Positions 26,891 through 36,530 of a DNA stretch of 64,000 bases are shown one piece after another. Within the stretch, counting starts at the first letter, position 1, and each line of letters starts with the position of its first letter. Source of the stretch: Histomonas meleagridis (taxonomy: Eukaryota > Parabasalia > Tritrichomonadida > Dientamoebidae); assembly GCA_020186115.1 (NCBI GenBank), contig WSYJ01000183.1, positions 103,648-167,647 on the forward strand, written 5' to 3'. The translations under genes and the position numbers were made by a program. Under the pieces are notes generated by a model. It was not told the origin of the DNA, did no database searches, and saw nothing but the letters and a program-made list of their open reading frames with translations.

Positions 26891-28195
26891 ATGAAACAAA
26901 GATTATTGGACAATTCAACATTATATCTACGCGAATTGTATCATCTGATAAATTCAGAAAAATATCCTAATGCTGTGCCAACAATTGGGCGCATTTTAAA
27001 TCCACAAAATGAAGGATCTGAAACCCAAGGTCACCAAATTGTTGCAGTTAACGAAATTTTTATAGACCAAGAACATCATGAGTACCGAATAATTGATGTT
27101 TTGGGTCAAGGAACTTTTTCATATGTATACAAATGTCAACTAATTTCGAGGCCAAACGAATTTTATGCCCTCAAAATCATCAAGAATCTACCTCAGTATT
27201 ATGAAGCGGGCATTTCAGAAATTTCCATTCATGAGATATTAAAAAAATCCAAACCACATCCTGGTAAAAAATATATTTCCAAGCTTCTATCAACCTTCGA
27301 AGTTGGTGGCCATATTTGTATGATTTCACCATTATATAATCGTTCATTATTTGAAGGATTATGGCAAAATGACATAATTGAAATCCTTGAAGGCATTCGA
27401 AACATTATGCAGCAACTTCTCCTTGCTTTAGATTTCATGCATACTAATGGTATCATTCATTGTGACATCAAACCAGATAATATATTATTTACTGATGACT
27501 TTACCACAGATATCGTCGTTGTTGATTTTGGATCAGCCACAACAGATCCCTCAGGGGTAGGGCAGTATTTACAGTCACGATTTTATCGAAGTCCAGAAGT
27601 AATTCTTGGACTTCCATATAATCAGCTAATTGATATATGGAGCGCAGGTTGTATTGCTGCTGAACTTTATTTAGATTTTGTTTTATTTGCTTGTGAGAAT
27701 GAAGGCGATTGTCTTTATTCGATGATTGGTTTACTTGGTCCAATTCCTGATTCTGTTATTCAATTATCACGTAATTGGTGGAAATATTATAACATGACTC
27801 CACATATGTTTCAACTTAAAGGAGATCCATGTTATTATCTTTTACACAAACATTATTATCATGAAGTGTTCGAACAAAATGGAATTACATCATTAACAGA
27901 AATGATCGAACATCATCATCGAATAGAATCGGATGAAACATTGAAGAAAGTCGAATGTTTCGCAGATTTCGTAAGAAGATTATTGGATTATGACCCAAGA
28001 AGTAGAGTCACCGCTGAGCAGGCATTGCAGCATCCATTCATAAAGGGAGAAGTAAACTTCGAAAAATGGATGCCGCCAATTGCGAAAAGACCGGGCTTTT
28101 GCGTCGCAAGAAGAATGTTATTTCCGAATTGTTTCAGAAAGATTCATTCAGATGGTGAAATTCTTTCAAGAAACAATTTCTTAACGCTGATATAA
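26891..28195 (+). CDS. DYRK-family (CMGC) protein kinase
   Basis: This 434-aa protein has all catalytic elements: glycine loop GQGTFSYVYKC (about 72-82), lysine in YALKIIKN (95), HCDIKPDNIL (190-199) and DFGSATT (212). The activation segment GQYLQSRFYRSPEVILG is the DYRK/HIPK signature; DYRKs read YQYIQSRFYRSPE. The second activation-loop tyrosine, autophosphorylated in DYRKs, is present (226), while the first is glycine. The DIWSAGCIAAEL element fits the CMGC group. DYRK kinases phosphorylate Ser/Thr in cell-cycle and stress control. The N-terminal 65 residues correspond to a short DH-box-like region. The insert after 250 lacks the usual TELYTG pattern. The stop reads TAAA. Confidence 0.93.
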   Translation: MKQRLLDNSTLYLRELYHLINSEKYPNAVPTIGRILNPQNEGSETQGHQIVAVNEIFIDQEHHEYRIIDVLGQGTFSYVYKCQLISRPNEFYALKIIKNLPQYYEAGISEISIHEILKKSKPHPGKKYISKLLSTFEVGGHICMISPLYNRSLFEGLWQNDIIEILEGIRNIMQQLLLALDFMHTNGIIHCDIKPDNILFTDDFTTDIVVVDFGSATTDPSGVGQYLQSRFYRSPEVILGLPYNQLIDIWSAGCIAAELYLDFVLFACENEGDCLYSMIGLLGPIPDSVIQLSRNWWKYYNMTPHMFQLKGDPCYYLLHKHYYHEVFEQNGITSLTEMIEHHHRIESDETLKKVECFADFVRRLLDYDPRSRVTAEQALQHPFIKGEVNFEKWMPPIAKRPGFCVARRMLFPNCFRKIHSDGEILSRNNFLTLI

Positions 28196-28475
28196 AAAAT
28201 ATCATGTTTTTAAATAATCGATTCCATGAATTCATTTTTTGGTTATTTTATTTACGAAAAGTATATGTTATGGATTAAATCGAAATATTTCGATTTATCT
28301 ATGCATACCTGCGGCATAAAGCATTTTGAATATTTTGGGAGAAATTTGTTGGTTACGGTAAATAATAACTTTTACATCTAGTTTAAGATTTTTAATTATA
28401 ATTTTTATGTTTTTGATGAGTTTCAAATTTAAAATGAAATATTGAATTAAATCAGATTTAGCTAAAAATATTTAT

Positions 28476-29591
28476 TTATTCTTGTGGCATTTCGGAACTT
28501 GTGGGCAAAAAGTGAGGAATCATCTTCATTACTTCTTGTGTGTCTCGGATTGCTTGCAACAAGTCGTTCCAAATAGGCGTTGGCTGGCATGCATCCTGAT
28601 AACGTTGAACGATTGGCAGAACCGAAGCCAGTTTTTTCCGTACGAAGCTTTTGACTGCTTTTGCCATTTCGTATTGGCAATAAATGCATATGAAGGGATC
28701 AACATCCTGCGAGTTTTGAAGCCGGACGCAATCGACGTGAAGCCATTTCTTGCAAGAATCGCATAAAATCATGACGTCACTTTCATGATTTGAGTTACAT
28801 ATACACCGTGTCATGTCTTCAGTAATTTGGTCTGTTTCTATGTTATTATCTGTTTGGTTATGTGGATCTGTTGGATCAATATCTGAATTTGTACTCGTCA
28901 TATCAGTGGTCATAAGAAAAGTAGACGCGAGGTTGTATTGCCATTCTGGTATTTTAGGTGTGGAAATTTTTCTGCTTTGTGCTGATTGTGGAATTGCTTT
29001 GGTAACGGTCATGGCGGGTTGAATGGTTATTGTTTTCTTCTGTGGCGAAATAGGTGGTGGTGGCGGAGGAGGAGGAGGATTTATTGAAGAAGTCGGAGGT
29101 ACCGGAGTAACTTTCTTGACAATAGATTTGGTAACAACTGATTTGGTAAGAGGAGTCGTTAATTTTCGAGAATTTGCTTCTGGTGTGTCAACAAGTAAAG
29201 AAACCATAGATGGTGCCCCACGATGTGTCTTGACTGAAGGAGGCTTACTCTCATTGATTGGGTTAGCAAGAATTTCGATCCTTTTGAATGGACGTTGAGT
29301 TGGTTCAGATGAACTTTCATTTCTTGTGTTTTTTTCTATATTATCATTGAAATCTCCTGATGGTTCTTTTACTTGATTTGCTGGTTGGTCAAATACTTGA
29401 ACGTTATTTAAATTATTTTTTTGCTCTACTTCTCCAGATATTGGCTCATGGATTTCTCTAATTTCTTGAGTTATGTTTTTTTCAACATTACTTGATTTCT
29501 CTATTTGATGGTTCCCTTCTTGTTGTTCATCAGGAGGTTTTTCGTATTGGTTATTTTCTTCATTTTGATTTGCCTCATCATTTAGAGACAT
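28476..29591 (-). CDS. PHD-finger protein
   Basis: The 371-aa protein has a long, low-complexity, acidic and Pro-rich N-terminal part, including a run of nine prolines (NPPPPPPPPP). A single PHD finger lies near residues 265-315: CICN...CDSCKKWLHVDC...FICIYC, the full C4HC3 zinc pattern with the tryptophan before LHVDC. PHD fingers read histone H3 tails, often methylated lysine 4, so a chromatin role is likely. A short helical C-terminal region follows. It is divergent from a coiled-coil gene with 89 bp between the ATGs; that gap holds both recurring promoter motifs. The stop reads TAAA. Confidence 0.88.
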   Translation of the reverse strand: MSLNDEANQNEENNQYEKPPDEQQEGNHQIEKSSNVEKNITQEIREIHEPISGEVEQKNNLNNVQVFDQPANQVKEPSGDFNDNIEKNTRNESSSEPTQRPFKRIEILANPINESKPPSVKTHRGAPSMVSLLVDTPEANSRKLTTPLTKSVVTKSIVKKVTPVPPTSSINPPPPPPPPPISPQKKTITIQPAMTVTKAIPQSAQSRKISTPKIPEWQYNLASTFLMTTDMTSTNSDIDPTDPHNQTDNNIETDQITEDMTRCICNSNHESDVMILCDSCKKWLHVDCVRLQNSQDVDPFICIYCQYEMAKAVKSFVRKKLASVLPIVQRYQDACQPTPIWNDLLQAIRDTQEVMKMIPHFLPTSSEMPQE

Positions 29592-29623
29592 ATCAAAATA
29601 TTTATCGCACTTTTATTAAATGA

Positions 29624-29647
29624 GGGTGCCCCGAATATGGACCGTTT
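29624..29647. promoter_or_regulatory. GGGTGCCC and GGACCGTTTA motifs in an 89-bp divergent promoter
   Basis: Both recurring motifs lie side by side here: GGGTGCCC at 29624-29631 and GGACCGTTTA from 29639. They are 33 bp from the PHD gene's ATG and 34 bp from the coiled-coil gene's ATG. No TCAYTW initiator is seen for either gene. Confidence 0.5.
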
Positions 29648-29680
29648 ATTTTTAACGTATATCTGTGACGTTAAGATAAA

Positions 29681-31363
29681 ATGAATGATTTAATATCAGA
29701 GATTCCACAATTTTTGCAAAAGATTTCTTCACATGTTGATATGAATAATAAGAAGCAAAAAAATTTATATGAGTTCCTCCAATTGCATTCAGATGAATCT
29801 CAAACATTACAAAAATTTATTAAATTACTTCTTTCAATTATTTTAGAATCAAATACTAATAGCACAATAAATAGACTTTTGTCATATCTTAAAAGTCATG
29901 TTTCATTATTACAAGCAATTACACAAAATCCAGATTTAGCTTCACTTTTTCTAATTGGAGAAAATGGTAATCAATCTTTCACGAACCTCCAAAAATCTAT
30001 TCTTTCTGAGCAAGCTGCACGTACACGAAAATTTATAAGTGATTTCAATGTTAACGTTAATAACACTTCAATTGGTGATTTTAAATCATACTTTACTAAT
30101 CCAGAAGATATGCCTAATAAAATAGATGAACTTAATCAGCTCAAAGAAGAAATTAAAAATTCAAAAAATTTAATTGAAACTAAAAATGCTTTCGAAGAAG
30201 TTTGTTCAACTCTTGAAACAGTTTTTCTTTTCAATGATTTACTTCTTAGGAAATTTACATTATTAAATAAGCAAACGAAATCAAAAGATTCTCAAAAAAA
30301 TAAAAATATATATGAAAAAGAGATAAAATCACTTCATGAACAAATAGATTTACTTAAAGAACAATTAAAGCAAGATTTTTATAGTGATGATTCTTCTGAA
30401 TACCAAAAAAATGAAAAAGTCACAAAATCAAAGAAAACTGTTCAACATTTGAATTCAAATGCAAATGAAATGATTCGTTTTCTCCAAAATAAATTGGATC
30501 ACATTCAAAATGAAAACAAAGAAATGAGAGAAGCTCTTGAAAAAGCAAATCTTAATTATATTAATATTAATGACGAACTTAAACGACAATCACTTGAAAC
30601 TATATCACAAAATAAGGCATTAAAAAAAGAAAATACTTTATTAATAAATCAAGTACAACACCTTCAAGAACAAATCAATAATTATCAAAAACAAAATTCC
30701 GAAAATGAAATAATTATTTCAAAAATAATGAAAAAACTGAATAAAGAGAAATCGAATTCATTAATATTGTTGCAAAATCAAACACAACAAAATAATAAAA
30801 TCGAAGATCTTAAACAACTACTTAAAAAAACAGAGCAAAGACTTAATGATTCTAATGTAAATTATTTAGATTCAAATAATCAATTAAAAGAAATACAAAA
30901 ACAATATAATAGAACAAAAGAAGAAAATTTAGAATTAAAAGAAATGCTCCAACAATCATCTCAAGATACTGAAAAAGCAATGAAAGAGAAAGCTCTTTTG
31001 ATAAGACAACTAAATAGAAATGGAATTCCTAAAGAAACTGATCCAAAATTGGAAAGAAAAATAATTAAATTAAAACAGAAACTTAAATCAGCATTAGCAT
31101 TTATTAAGAAACTACAAAAACAAATTGAAGAATATCAACGTCAAAATGAATATAAATCAAGTTTAATATCAATTTCACCTTCAATATCATCAATATCAAA
31201 TGAAATTTATACAGTAGAAACTAATTCTTTTGCATTAAGTGATTCTGTTTCAAGTTTTCAATCAGAAACAGCTTCACTTAGTCCACAATTAAATGATTTA
31301 GATAAAGCTATATTAAAACTTGAGGAAACAGTTGTTCGATCGAAAAAAAGCCAACCAAAATAA
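29681..31363 (+). CDS. long coiled-coil protein
   Basis: In this 560-aa protein residues 1-180 are mainly helical. From about 190 to 490 there is an almost unbroken coiled coil rich in Lys, Glu, Gln and Asn (for example LKKENTLLINQVQHLQEQI). The last 70 residues are Ser/Thr-rich and probably disordered. No motor or membrane segment is present. It probably has a structural or tethering role (golgin-, cytoskeleton- or basal-body-like); no family is assigned. It shares its promoter region with the PHD-finger gene. The stop reads TAAA. Confidence 0.85.
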   Translation: MNDLISEIPQFLQKISSHVDMNNKKQKNLYEFLQLHSDESQTLQKFIKLLLSIILESNTNSTINRLLSYLKSHVSLLQAITQNPDLASLFLIGENGNQSFTNLQKSILSEQAARTRKFISDFNVNVNNTSIGDFKSYFTNPEDMPNKIDELNQLKEEIKNSKNLIETKNAFEEVCSTLETVFLFNDLLLRKFTLLNKQTKSKDSQKNKNIYEKEIKSLHEQIDLLKEQLKQDFYSDDSSEYQKNEKVTKSKKTVQHLNSNANEMIRFLQNKLDHIQNENKEMREALEKANLNYININDELKRQSLETISQNKALKKENTLLINQVQHLQEQINNYQKQNSENEIIISKIMKKLNKEKSNSLILLQNQTQQNNKIEDLKQLLKKTEQRLNDSNVNYLDSNNQLKEIQKQYNRTKEENLELKEMLQQSSQDTEKAMKEKALLIRQLNRNGIPKETDPKLERKIIKLKQKLKSALAFIKKLQKQIEEYQRQNEYKSSLISISPSISSISNEIYTVETNSFALSDSVSSFQSETASLSPQLNDLDKAILKLEETVVRSKKSQPK

Positions 31364-31504
31364 ATGAAAAGTTTTAAATAAATATTAAATTATTTTTGAG
31401 ATAAATTTATTTAAAAAAAGTTTTATAATTTTCTAAAATTAATAAAATTTATTAAATAAATATTTTTTTTTTTTTTTCAATAAGTAAAAATAACAAAATT
31501 GGAG

Positions 31505-32242
31505 TTAATCGCTATTCCCTTTTTTTGGATAAAAAATTGTTCTGTCTGTCGAATTTTCGTCAAAGTGCTTATACACATCTGTGACAGTCTTTGTCTTTGC
31601 TCTGTGGCGTGTGGTCTTTTTTTTAACTCTTGGGCTTTCGATTGTATCAACATTCTTTAATGCAATTCTTGTAGGCCTTTGCCCAAAACCGAGTTTGGAT
31701 GATAGAACTGAGTCACTGAGTATTGTTGGTGACGTTGGAATATGAACAAATGAGCCTTTTTCATGGTTGTATAATAATTTTAAAATTGGAATATCATTTG
31801 GATCTAAACCAAAAACAACTACGTCCAAAATAATTTGTTTTTGGTTAGCCTCACGGTTAAGTTTCTGTGCTTTTTCTTTTGTTAAATCATGAATTGAACC
31901 AATAAAAATTATTATATGTTTCTCTTCAACATTACTCCCGCAATGATTAAGTGATAAAAAAGCTGATCTTACTCCTTTTTCAATGAGAATTTTGCCCCCT
32001 GTTGAAATATTTTGTAATGCTTGCTCTAATTTTTCTTTACTTGATGTAAATGAAGATCTTATCCCAAATTCATCACTTCCAATTGTTGCAATAGCAATTT
32101 GACTATTTAGATTTAAATCCAGATAATGTTGTGATAATCGATCAACTGCAACTTTTTGCGCTTCAATTCTAGAGGGATAAAAATCACCATTAATTGTTGG
32201 AGATGAATTATCAATTAGCATAATAACTGCTTTCGTCGCCAT
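31505..32242 (-). CDS. RPN10: 26S proteasome subunit Rpn10 (PSMD4/S5a), vWA domain only
   Basis: The 245-aa protein has the Rpn10 von Willebrand A domain over residues 1-195. Landmarks are MLIDNSS with NGDFYPSRIEAQ, the GGKILIEKGVRSAFLSLNH region, IIIFIGS, and the end of the domain (SFVHIPTSPTILSDSVLSS). Rpn10 sits between lid and base of the 26S proteasome and binds ubiquitin chains through C-terminal UIM helices. Here the tail after residue 205 is basic and Thr/Lys-rich with no LALALxxS-type UIM, so the ubiquitin-receptor part seems to be missing or replaced. Protozoan and fungal forms vary here, so this may be lineage-specific. Confidence 0.9.
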   Translation of the reverse strand: MATKAVIMLIDNSSPTINGDFYPSRIEAQKVAVDRLSQHYLDLNLNSQIAIATIGSDEFGIRSSFTSSKEKLEQALQNISTGGKILIEKGVRSAFLSLNHCGSNVEEKHIIIFIGSIHDLTKEKAQKLNREANQKQIILDVVVFGLDPNDIPILKLLYNHEKGSFVHIPTSPTILSDSVLSSKLGFGQRPTRIALKNVDTIESPRVKKKTTRHRAKTKTVTDVYKHFDENSTDRTIFYPKKGNSD

Positions 32243-32666
32243 TTTATCGTAAGGAGAAAGAGTTTGCGACTTTTTGTATACTGTTACTTTGGTGAATAAG
32301 CCATACTGAATTTTGATCGGAAAAAATGAGAATTGAATAGTTGAATTTGACTCGCTTTGAATTCAGAGAACTCATAGAATAAATTATGACCACAATTTTC
32401 TATTCGAATAGAAAAAAGACTTGTGTGTAAACTAATCAAAAAATGAGTACTTGAATACCAAATTTCTTATTCCAATATTGGAGCGAATTCATAAAAATTT
32501 ATAAACCAAAAAATTGATAATTTTCATATATAACAAAAAATTTTACAAATAGTTTCATAATAAGCATTTTCCTTTAGATTCCAAATTCAAATTAAAACTT
32601 AGTCGTTATCAAAAATTTAAATGAAGATTTATTGTTTATGGATGCAAATGCATTCAGGTTGTTGAA
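32243..32666. other. intergenic region, no feature seen
   Basis: AT-rich spacer between two minus-strand genes. Neither recurring promoter motif nor a clear TCAYTW initiator is seen upstream of the Rpn10 ATG. Confidence 0.5.
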
Positions 32667-34646
32667 TTACTTTTGATCCTTAAGGAATATTTCGTAGTAT
32701 TCATTTAATTGTTTTAATGCTTTTTGAGATTTACTAGATTCCTTTTTTTCTTCACATATTGAAATTAATGTATTTAATGTTCCCATTCCAACATTAGCTC
32801 TTAGTAACAAAATTCTTAAAGTCTTTTTGTTTCCACTCTTAATAGCGCATTCGAATGAAGAAATATTGGTGATTCCGTCGTTATAAGATGCACGAGGATT
32901 TGCACCATGATCAAGTAAAAACTTAAGTACTTTATTATAGCCTTTTTCAGCAGCCAAGCAAACTGGATGTAATACCTTCGGCTTTACACATTTAGGTTTC
33001 TTAATATCAGCACCATAATCATTGATTAACATTTCTAATGATTTTATATTATTTCCATCAACAGCTTCTATTACATATTTATCTAATTCGCTAAGTTCAA
33101 AGTCATCACATCCTACAAGAATATTAAGTCCAAATTTGAGTGTGTCTGGTGCATAATTATGAGCAGCTGCTCGAAGAAACATTAATGATGTCAAATCAGT
33201 ATTTTGTTCATACATTGCAACAATACAAAGAAAATTATTCTTCATTGCATAATATAATCCATTTAGCTCATCATCATCCGTTTTCACAACTGATTTACCA
33301 ACACCAAGAAAAAGTGAAATAATTAATTCCCATCCATACATACATGCATTAATAATTACATCTCTTCCATATGAATTAGAAACTTCTAATTCACCTCCAA
33401 GTAATTTTAATAACATTATTAAGTCACGATAACCTTTCTTGGCCATTTCAGTTATAAGATATTCTCCTGAAAAGGGTACTTGTTTATATTCTTTCCCATC
33501 TTTACCCTTGAAGCCTACAAGTTTGTAAAATTTGCCTTGATTTTGGTATATCGTTCTTTGCCTGTAAAAGTTAAGAATAGGTGAAGGTTGAGCATTAGGC
33601 GCACATTGTTGGAATAATGGTTCGAAACCGCTGAAGTTATTCATATTTGGATTAAATGTATTAATCTTAAATATTATATCGTAATTACGACATTCAAATG
33701 CATACCATACAAGAGAAAGATTATCTAAATAATCACCACCTTCAATAGACATATTATGTTTGCTAATAAGATGTTGAACCATTTCTTGAGAATGCCCGAT
33801 ACATGCTGCGCATAGACAGCCGTTAATATCGGTTTCGCCCATAGAATAAAGACGTTCGAAAAGTTCAATGTCACCGTTATAGCATGCGGAATGAATTGCA
33901 CGCCAACCATGAAGATTCGAGATATTAATAGGAACTTTTTGAGAAAAGAAGAAATCTATAACTTTCTGTGATTTGAAAAGAATAGCTAATGAAAGAATAG
34001 ATTGTGTGTCAGAACTAAGGCCGCCTATGGAAACACTGTATTTAGATTGATTGGATCCGTCAGTCTTATAGAGTTTTTTAACAGTATCAATATCATCTTT
34101 AATAATAGCTGAATCAAAGTCACTGCCATCATAACAACGTTCGAAGCGATAAACTTTAAAATTATCTTTACTACCTTCACGATATTGTTCTTGAGTGAGA
34201 CCATAACGTTTAATTATCGCGTCTACTCCATGAACAGAGACAAGTTCAGGAGCTAAAATTGAAGAATAATAAGAACCAGCTTTATAATGATAAGCATTGA
34301 TAGCATCTTCAGGTGTGAAAACACCAAAATCACAACAGCAAAAGAAAAAGAATTCACTCTGATGAATAGTGATATATGCTAGATTTTTTCTTTGTTCTTC
34401 AGTAAAAATTTCCAAAGATAATTGTGCAAGAGCTTCCGCATTTTTCCTTTTGAAAGGCGTTACAGCAGCTAAAATTATGCTAAAAAAGTCGGTATAATAT
34501 ATTGGATCAAAAGTTCGATAAAGTTTTATAATTTCTTCTTTATCTTTTTGATCTCCTTCGTAGTTGCGAAAGAAATTAAGGTAATAATTGCACTGTCCTA
34601 CAAATTTAAGTATATTTTCCTTTGCAAATGGTTCGTCAGCATCCAT
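32667..34646 (-). CDS. DUF3447/ankyrin-repeat protein
   Basis: The 659-aa protein has the trichomonad ankyrin-family layout. The N-terminal half is helical. From about residue 230 a series of ankyrin-like units includes LHGWRAIHSACYNGDIELF and, near the end, HPVCLAAEKGYNKVLKFLLDHGANPRA, the most canonical unit. Several central units are degenerate. The protein is predicted cytosolic and protein-binding. Unlike the family member at 22.4-23.8 kb its repeats are in one open frame with no spacers, a useful contrast. A TCACATTTT initiator lies 13 nt before the ATG. Confidence 0.88.
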   Translation of the reverse strand: MDADEPFAKENILKFVGQCNYYLNFFRNYEGDQKDKEEIIKLYRTFDPIYYTDFFSIILAAVTPFKRKNAEALAQLSLEIFTEEQRKNLAYITIHQSEFFFFCCCDFGVFTPEDAINAYHYKAGSYYSSILAPELVSVHGVDAIIKRYGLTQEQYREGSKDNFKVYRFERCYDGSDFDSAIIKDDIDTVKKLYKTDGSNQSKYSVSIGGLSSDTQSILSLAILFKSQKVIDFFFSQKVPINISNLHGWRAIHSACYNGDIELFERLYSMGETDINGCLCAACIGHSQEMVQHLISKHNMSIEGGDYLDNLSLVWYAFECRNYDIIFKINTFNPNMNNFSGFEPLFQQCAPNAQPSPILNFYRQRTIYQNQGKFYKLVGFKGKDGKEYKQVPFSGEYLITEMAKKGYRDLIMLLKLLGGELEVSNSYGRDVIINACMYGWELIISLFLGVGKSVVKTDDDELNGLYYAMKNNFLCIVAMYEQNTDLTSLMFLRAAAHNYAPDTLKFGLNILVGCDDFELSELDKYVIEAVDGNNIKSLEMLINDYGADIKKPKCVKPKVLHPVCLAAEKGYNKVLKFLLDHGANPRASYNDGITNISSFECAIKSGNKKTLRILLLRANVGMGTLNTLISICEEKKESSKSQKALKQLNEYYEIFLKDQK

Positions 34647-35004
34647 TCTTTCAAAATGTGAAGTTACTTAACTGTTATTTAAGTTATTTCAATTGCCGTT
34701 GGGAAGAATTGGCAACAAGTTTATTAAACGGGCGCCTTCGAATGGAACTACGATGAAAAAATTTCTGAAATTTTCTGTAACCACAAAAATAAACGGTCTG
34801 CAAATTGAATACTTTACACTCAGAAAAAGTTGATGCATAGGTGATTGAAAAGTAGTTAAAAAGTTTCAAATGTCAAAATATGTAAGTCGACCGTTATAAT
34901 AGTCTGAAGTCTATCGTTTGACAATTTTGTGTAATATTACACAATTTTATTCTAAAATTCATCATTTTATTGGGTTTTAATTATTATTTCATATCACATG
35001 TCAA
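34647..35004. other. divergent promoter region with initiator and two GACCGTT sites
   Basis: Contains TCACATTTT (minus strand, first base near 34659) for the ankyrin gene. ACCGTT/AACGGT sites lie at 34792-34797 (AAACGGTCTG) and 34890-34895 (GTCGACCGTTATA). TCATTTTA near 34960 is a possible initiator for the exonuclease gene, which would then have a leader of about 40 nt. Confidence 0.5.
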
Positions 35005-36468
35005 ATGGCTATTTCATATTTTGATATTTTTCCCGACGCAAAATTTTCTATTAAAATCAAAAATCCATCTGCAAAGCAAATGTTTTCCGCAGAGCCATTG
35101 CATGTACGTGATATTATTTGTTATTTATTGATTGGAACAAGATTACCTGATTGGCTTGAATTTAAGCATTCTGCGCTTTGTCATCATGTATTTTTTCTTG
35201 GATTTGCTGGTATTGATAGTTCATATTACAACATTTTCAAAGATAGCTTTTCAACTTTTAAATCATTAAGAAACGGATTTCCGGTGATTGTGCTTGCACA
35301 CGAAAGAGGTGGCGCTTTGTTACCTGCTATTGATACTGTGCTAGGAGTTGCATCTCATTCGAGTTTTAACTATAAATCATTTGATGAAATGTGTATATCT
35401 ACAAATGACCAATATGATAATGGATACCCTGTTGAGCCAAATGAAGGTATACGACATTTTAATCGTCCACTTAGGTGTTCGCAATATAATATGAATCCGC
35501 TTTCTGAAGAAGAACTCAGTCATTTTAAGAAACTTCCCAAACTGAGTGAAGGCTCTCATTCACTTATTGCGATTGATTGTGAAATGATTACAACAACAGA
35601 AGGGGATGAACTTGTTAGGCTTTCATGTGTTGATTCTTCTGGAGAAATTATCATTGATGAATACTTTACACCTATCGGACATGTGATAGATTTTCATACT
35701 CAATTCTCTGGAATAACTCAAGAAATACTTGATTCAAAGGCCACTGTAAAATCTTTGGATGCTGTAGAACTTCTATCAAAATTTGCAGATTCAAGAACTA
35801 TTATAGTCGGACATTCACTTGAAAACGATCTTCGTGCAATGAAACTTATCCATAAAAGAGTAATTGACACATCTCTTATCTACTGTTCAGACAGTAAATT
35901 TCCACATAAGCCTGGGCTTGCACGACTTTATGCTAAATATATTAAAAAGCCTTTCAGAGTTGGAAACGCAGCACATGATAGCGTCGAGGATGCGCGTGCT
36001 GCACTTGAACTTGCTCAATATGCTCTTTCTTCATCTGCAGAGTCCAGTGATGTATATTTACCAAAAATGTTTGAACAAATATTAGAGTCCATTTCATCAA
36101 TAAATGTTTTCACAACGAAAACTCACTGTCCATATGCGGGTACAAATGGTAAAATTAATTGTATTTTGGGTGAAAATGATTCTGACGTATCGGCAAAACT
36201 AATTGATTCTTTGGAAAATGATCCACCAAGATTAACGTGCGCTTTTTTTAACGGACTTTGCGAGTGCGCCCCAAAAAGTGATGATGAGAAAATTGCAATT
36301 GATGAATATGATAAAATTTTAAAGAACTTTCTTGAGAAAGTACCCAATAATTCTGCTATCATTATTTACACAGGAAATGGAAACCTTGAGCGTTTGAAAT
36401 GCTGCGTTAATCATAGCGCTGAATTAGTGATGTGTAGGCAAGGATTACTTTGGATAAAGTGTACATAA
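35005..36468 (+). CDS. REX-type RNA 3'-5' exonuclease (DEDDh)
   Basis: The 487-aa protein has a central exonuclease domain (about 185-350) with the DEDDh residues: IAIDCEM (Asp, Glu), SLENDLRAM (Asp), and AAHDSVEDARAAL (His and final Asp). The CEM pattern and the NAAHDSVEDA end are typical of REX1/REXO-family enzymes. These trim the 3' ends of structured RNAs such as 5S rRNA, tRNA and snRNA in the nucleus. The N-terminal region resembles the upstream domain of REXO proteins (FLGFAGIDSSYYN), and the C-terminal 120 residues look like a degenerate RNA-binding region. An out-of-frame ATG lies just upstream, at 34998. Confidence 0.88.
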   Translation: MAISYFDIFPDAKFSIKIKNPSAKQMFSAEPLHVRDIICYLLIGTRLPDWLEFKHSALCHHVFFLGFAGIDSSYYNIFKDSFSTFKSLRNGFPVIVLAHERGGALLPAIDTVLGVASHSSFNYKSFDEMCISTNDQYDNGYPVEPNEGIRHFNRPLRCSQYNMNPLSEEELSHFKKLPKLSEGSHSLIAIDCEMITTTEGDELVRLSCVDSSGEIIIDEYFTPIGHVIDFHTQFSGITQEILDSKATVKSLDAVELLSKFADSRTIIVGHSLENDLRAMKLIHKRVIDTSLIYCSDSKFPHKPGLARLYAKYIKKPFRVGNAAHDSVEDARAALELAQYALSSSAESSDVYLPKMFEQILESISSINVFTTKTHCPYAGTNGKINCILGENDSDVSAKLIDSLENDPPRLTCAFFNGLCECAPKSDDEKIAIDEYDKILKNFLEKVPNNSAIIIYTGNGNLERLKCCVNHSAELVMCRQGLLWIKCT

Positions 36469-36501
36469 TAATTATTATAATGTTTTTTGTTCACGGCCAC
36501 A

Positions 36502-36509
36502 GGGCACCC
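36502..36509. promoter_or_regulatory. GGGYRCCC motif (GGGCACCC) upstream of OLA1
   Basis: This lies 22 bp before the OLA1 ATG in a gap of only 62 bp after the exonuclease stop. No TCAYTW initiator is seen in this gap. Confidence 0.4.
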
Positions 36510-36530
36510 TAAATTTTGGCCACTTTGAGA

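Noticed and set aside
36516-36530. Longer OLA1 starting at 36516
   Set aside because: That start is a TTG; the first ATG at 36531 fits the family length and places the GGGCACCC motif upstream.
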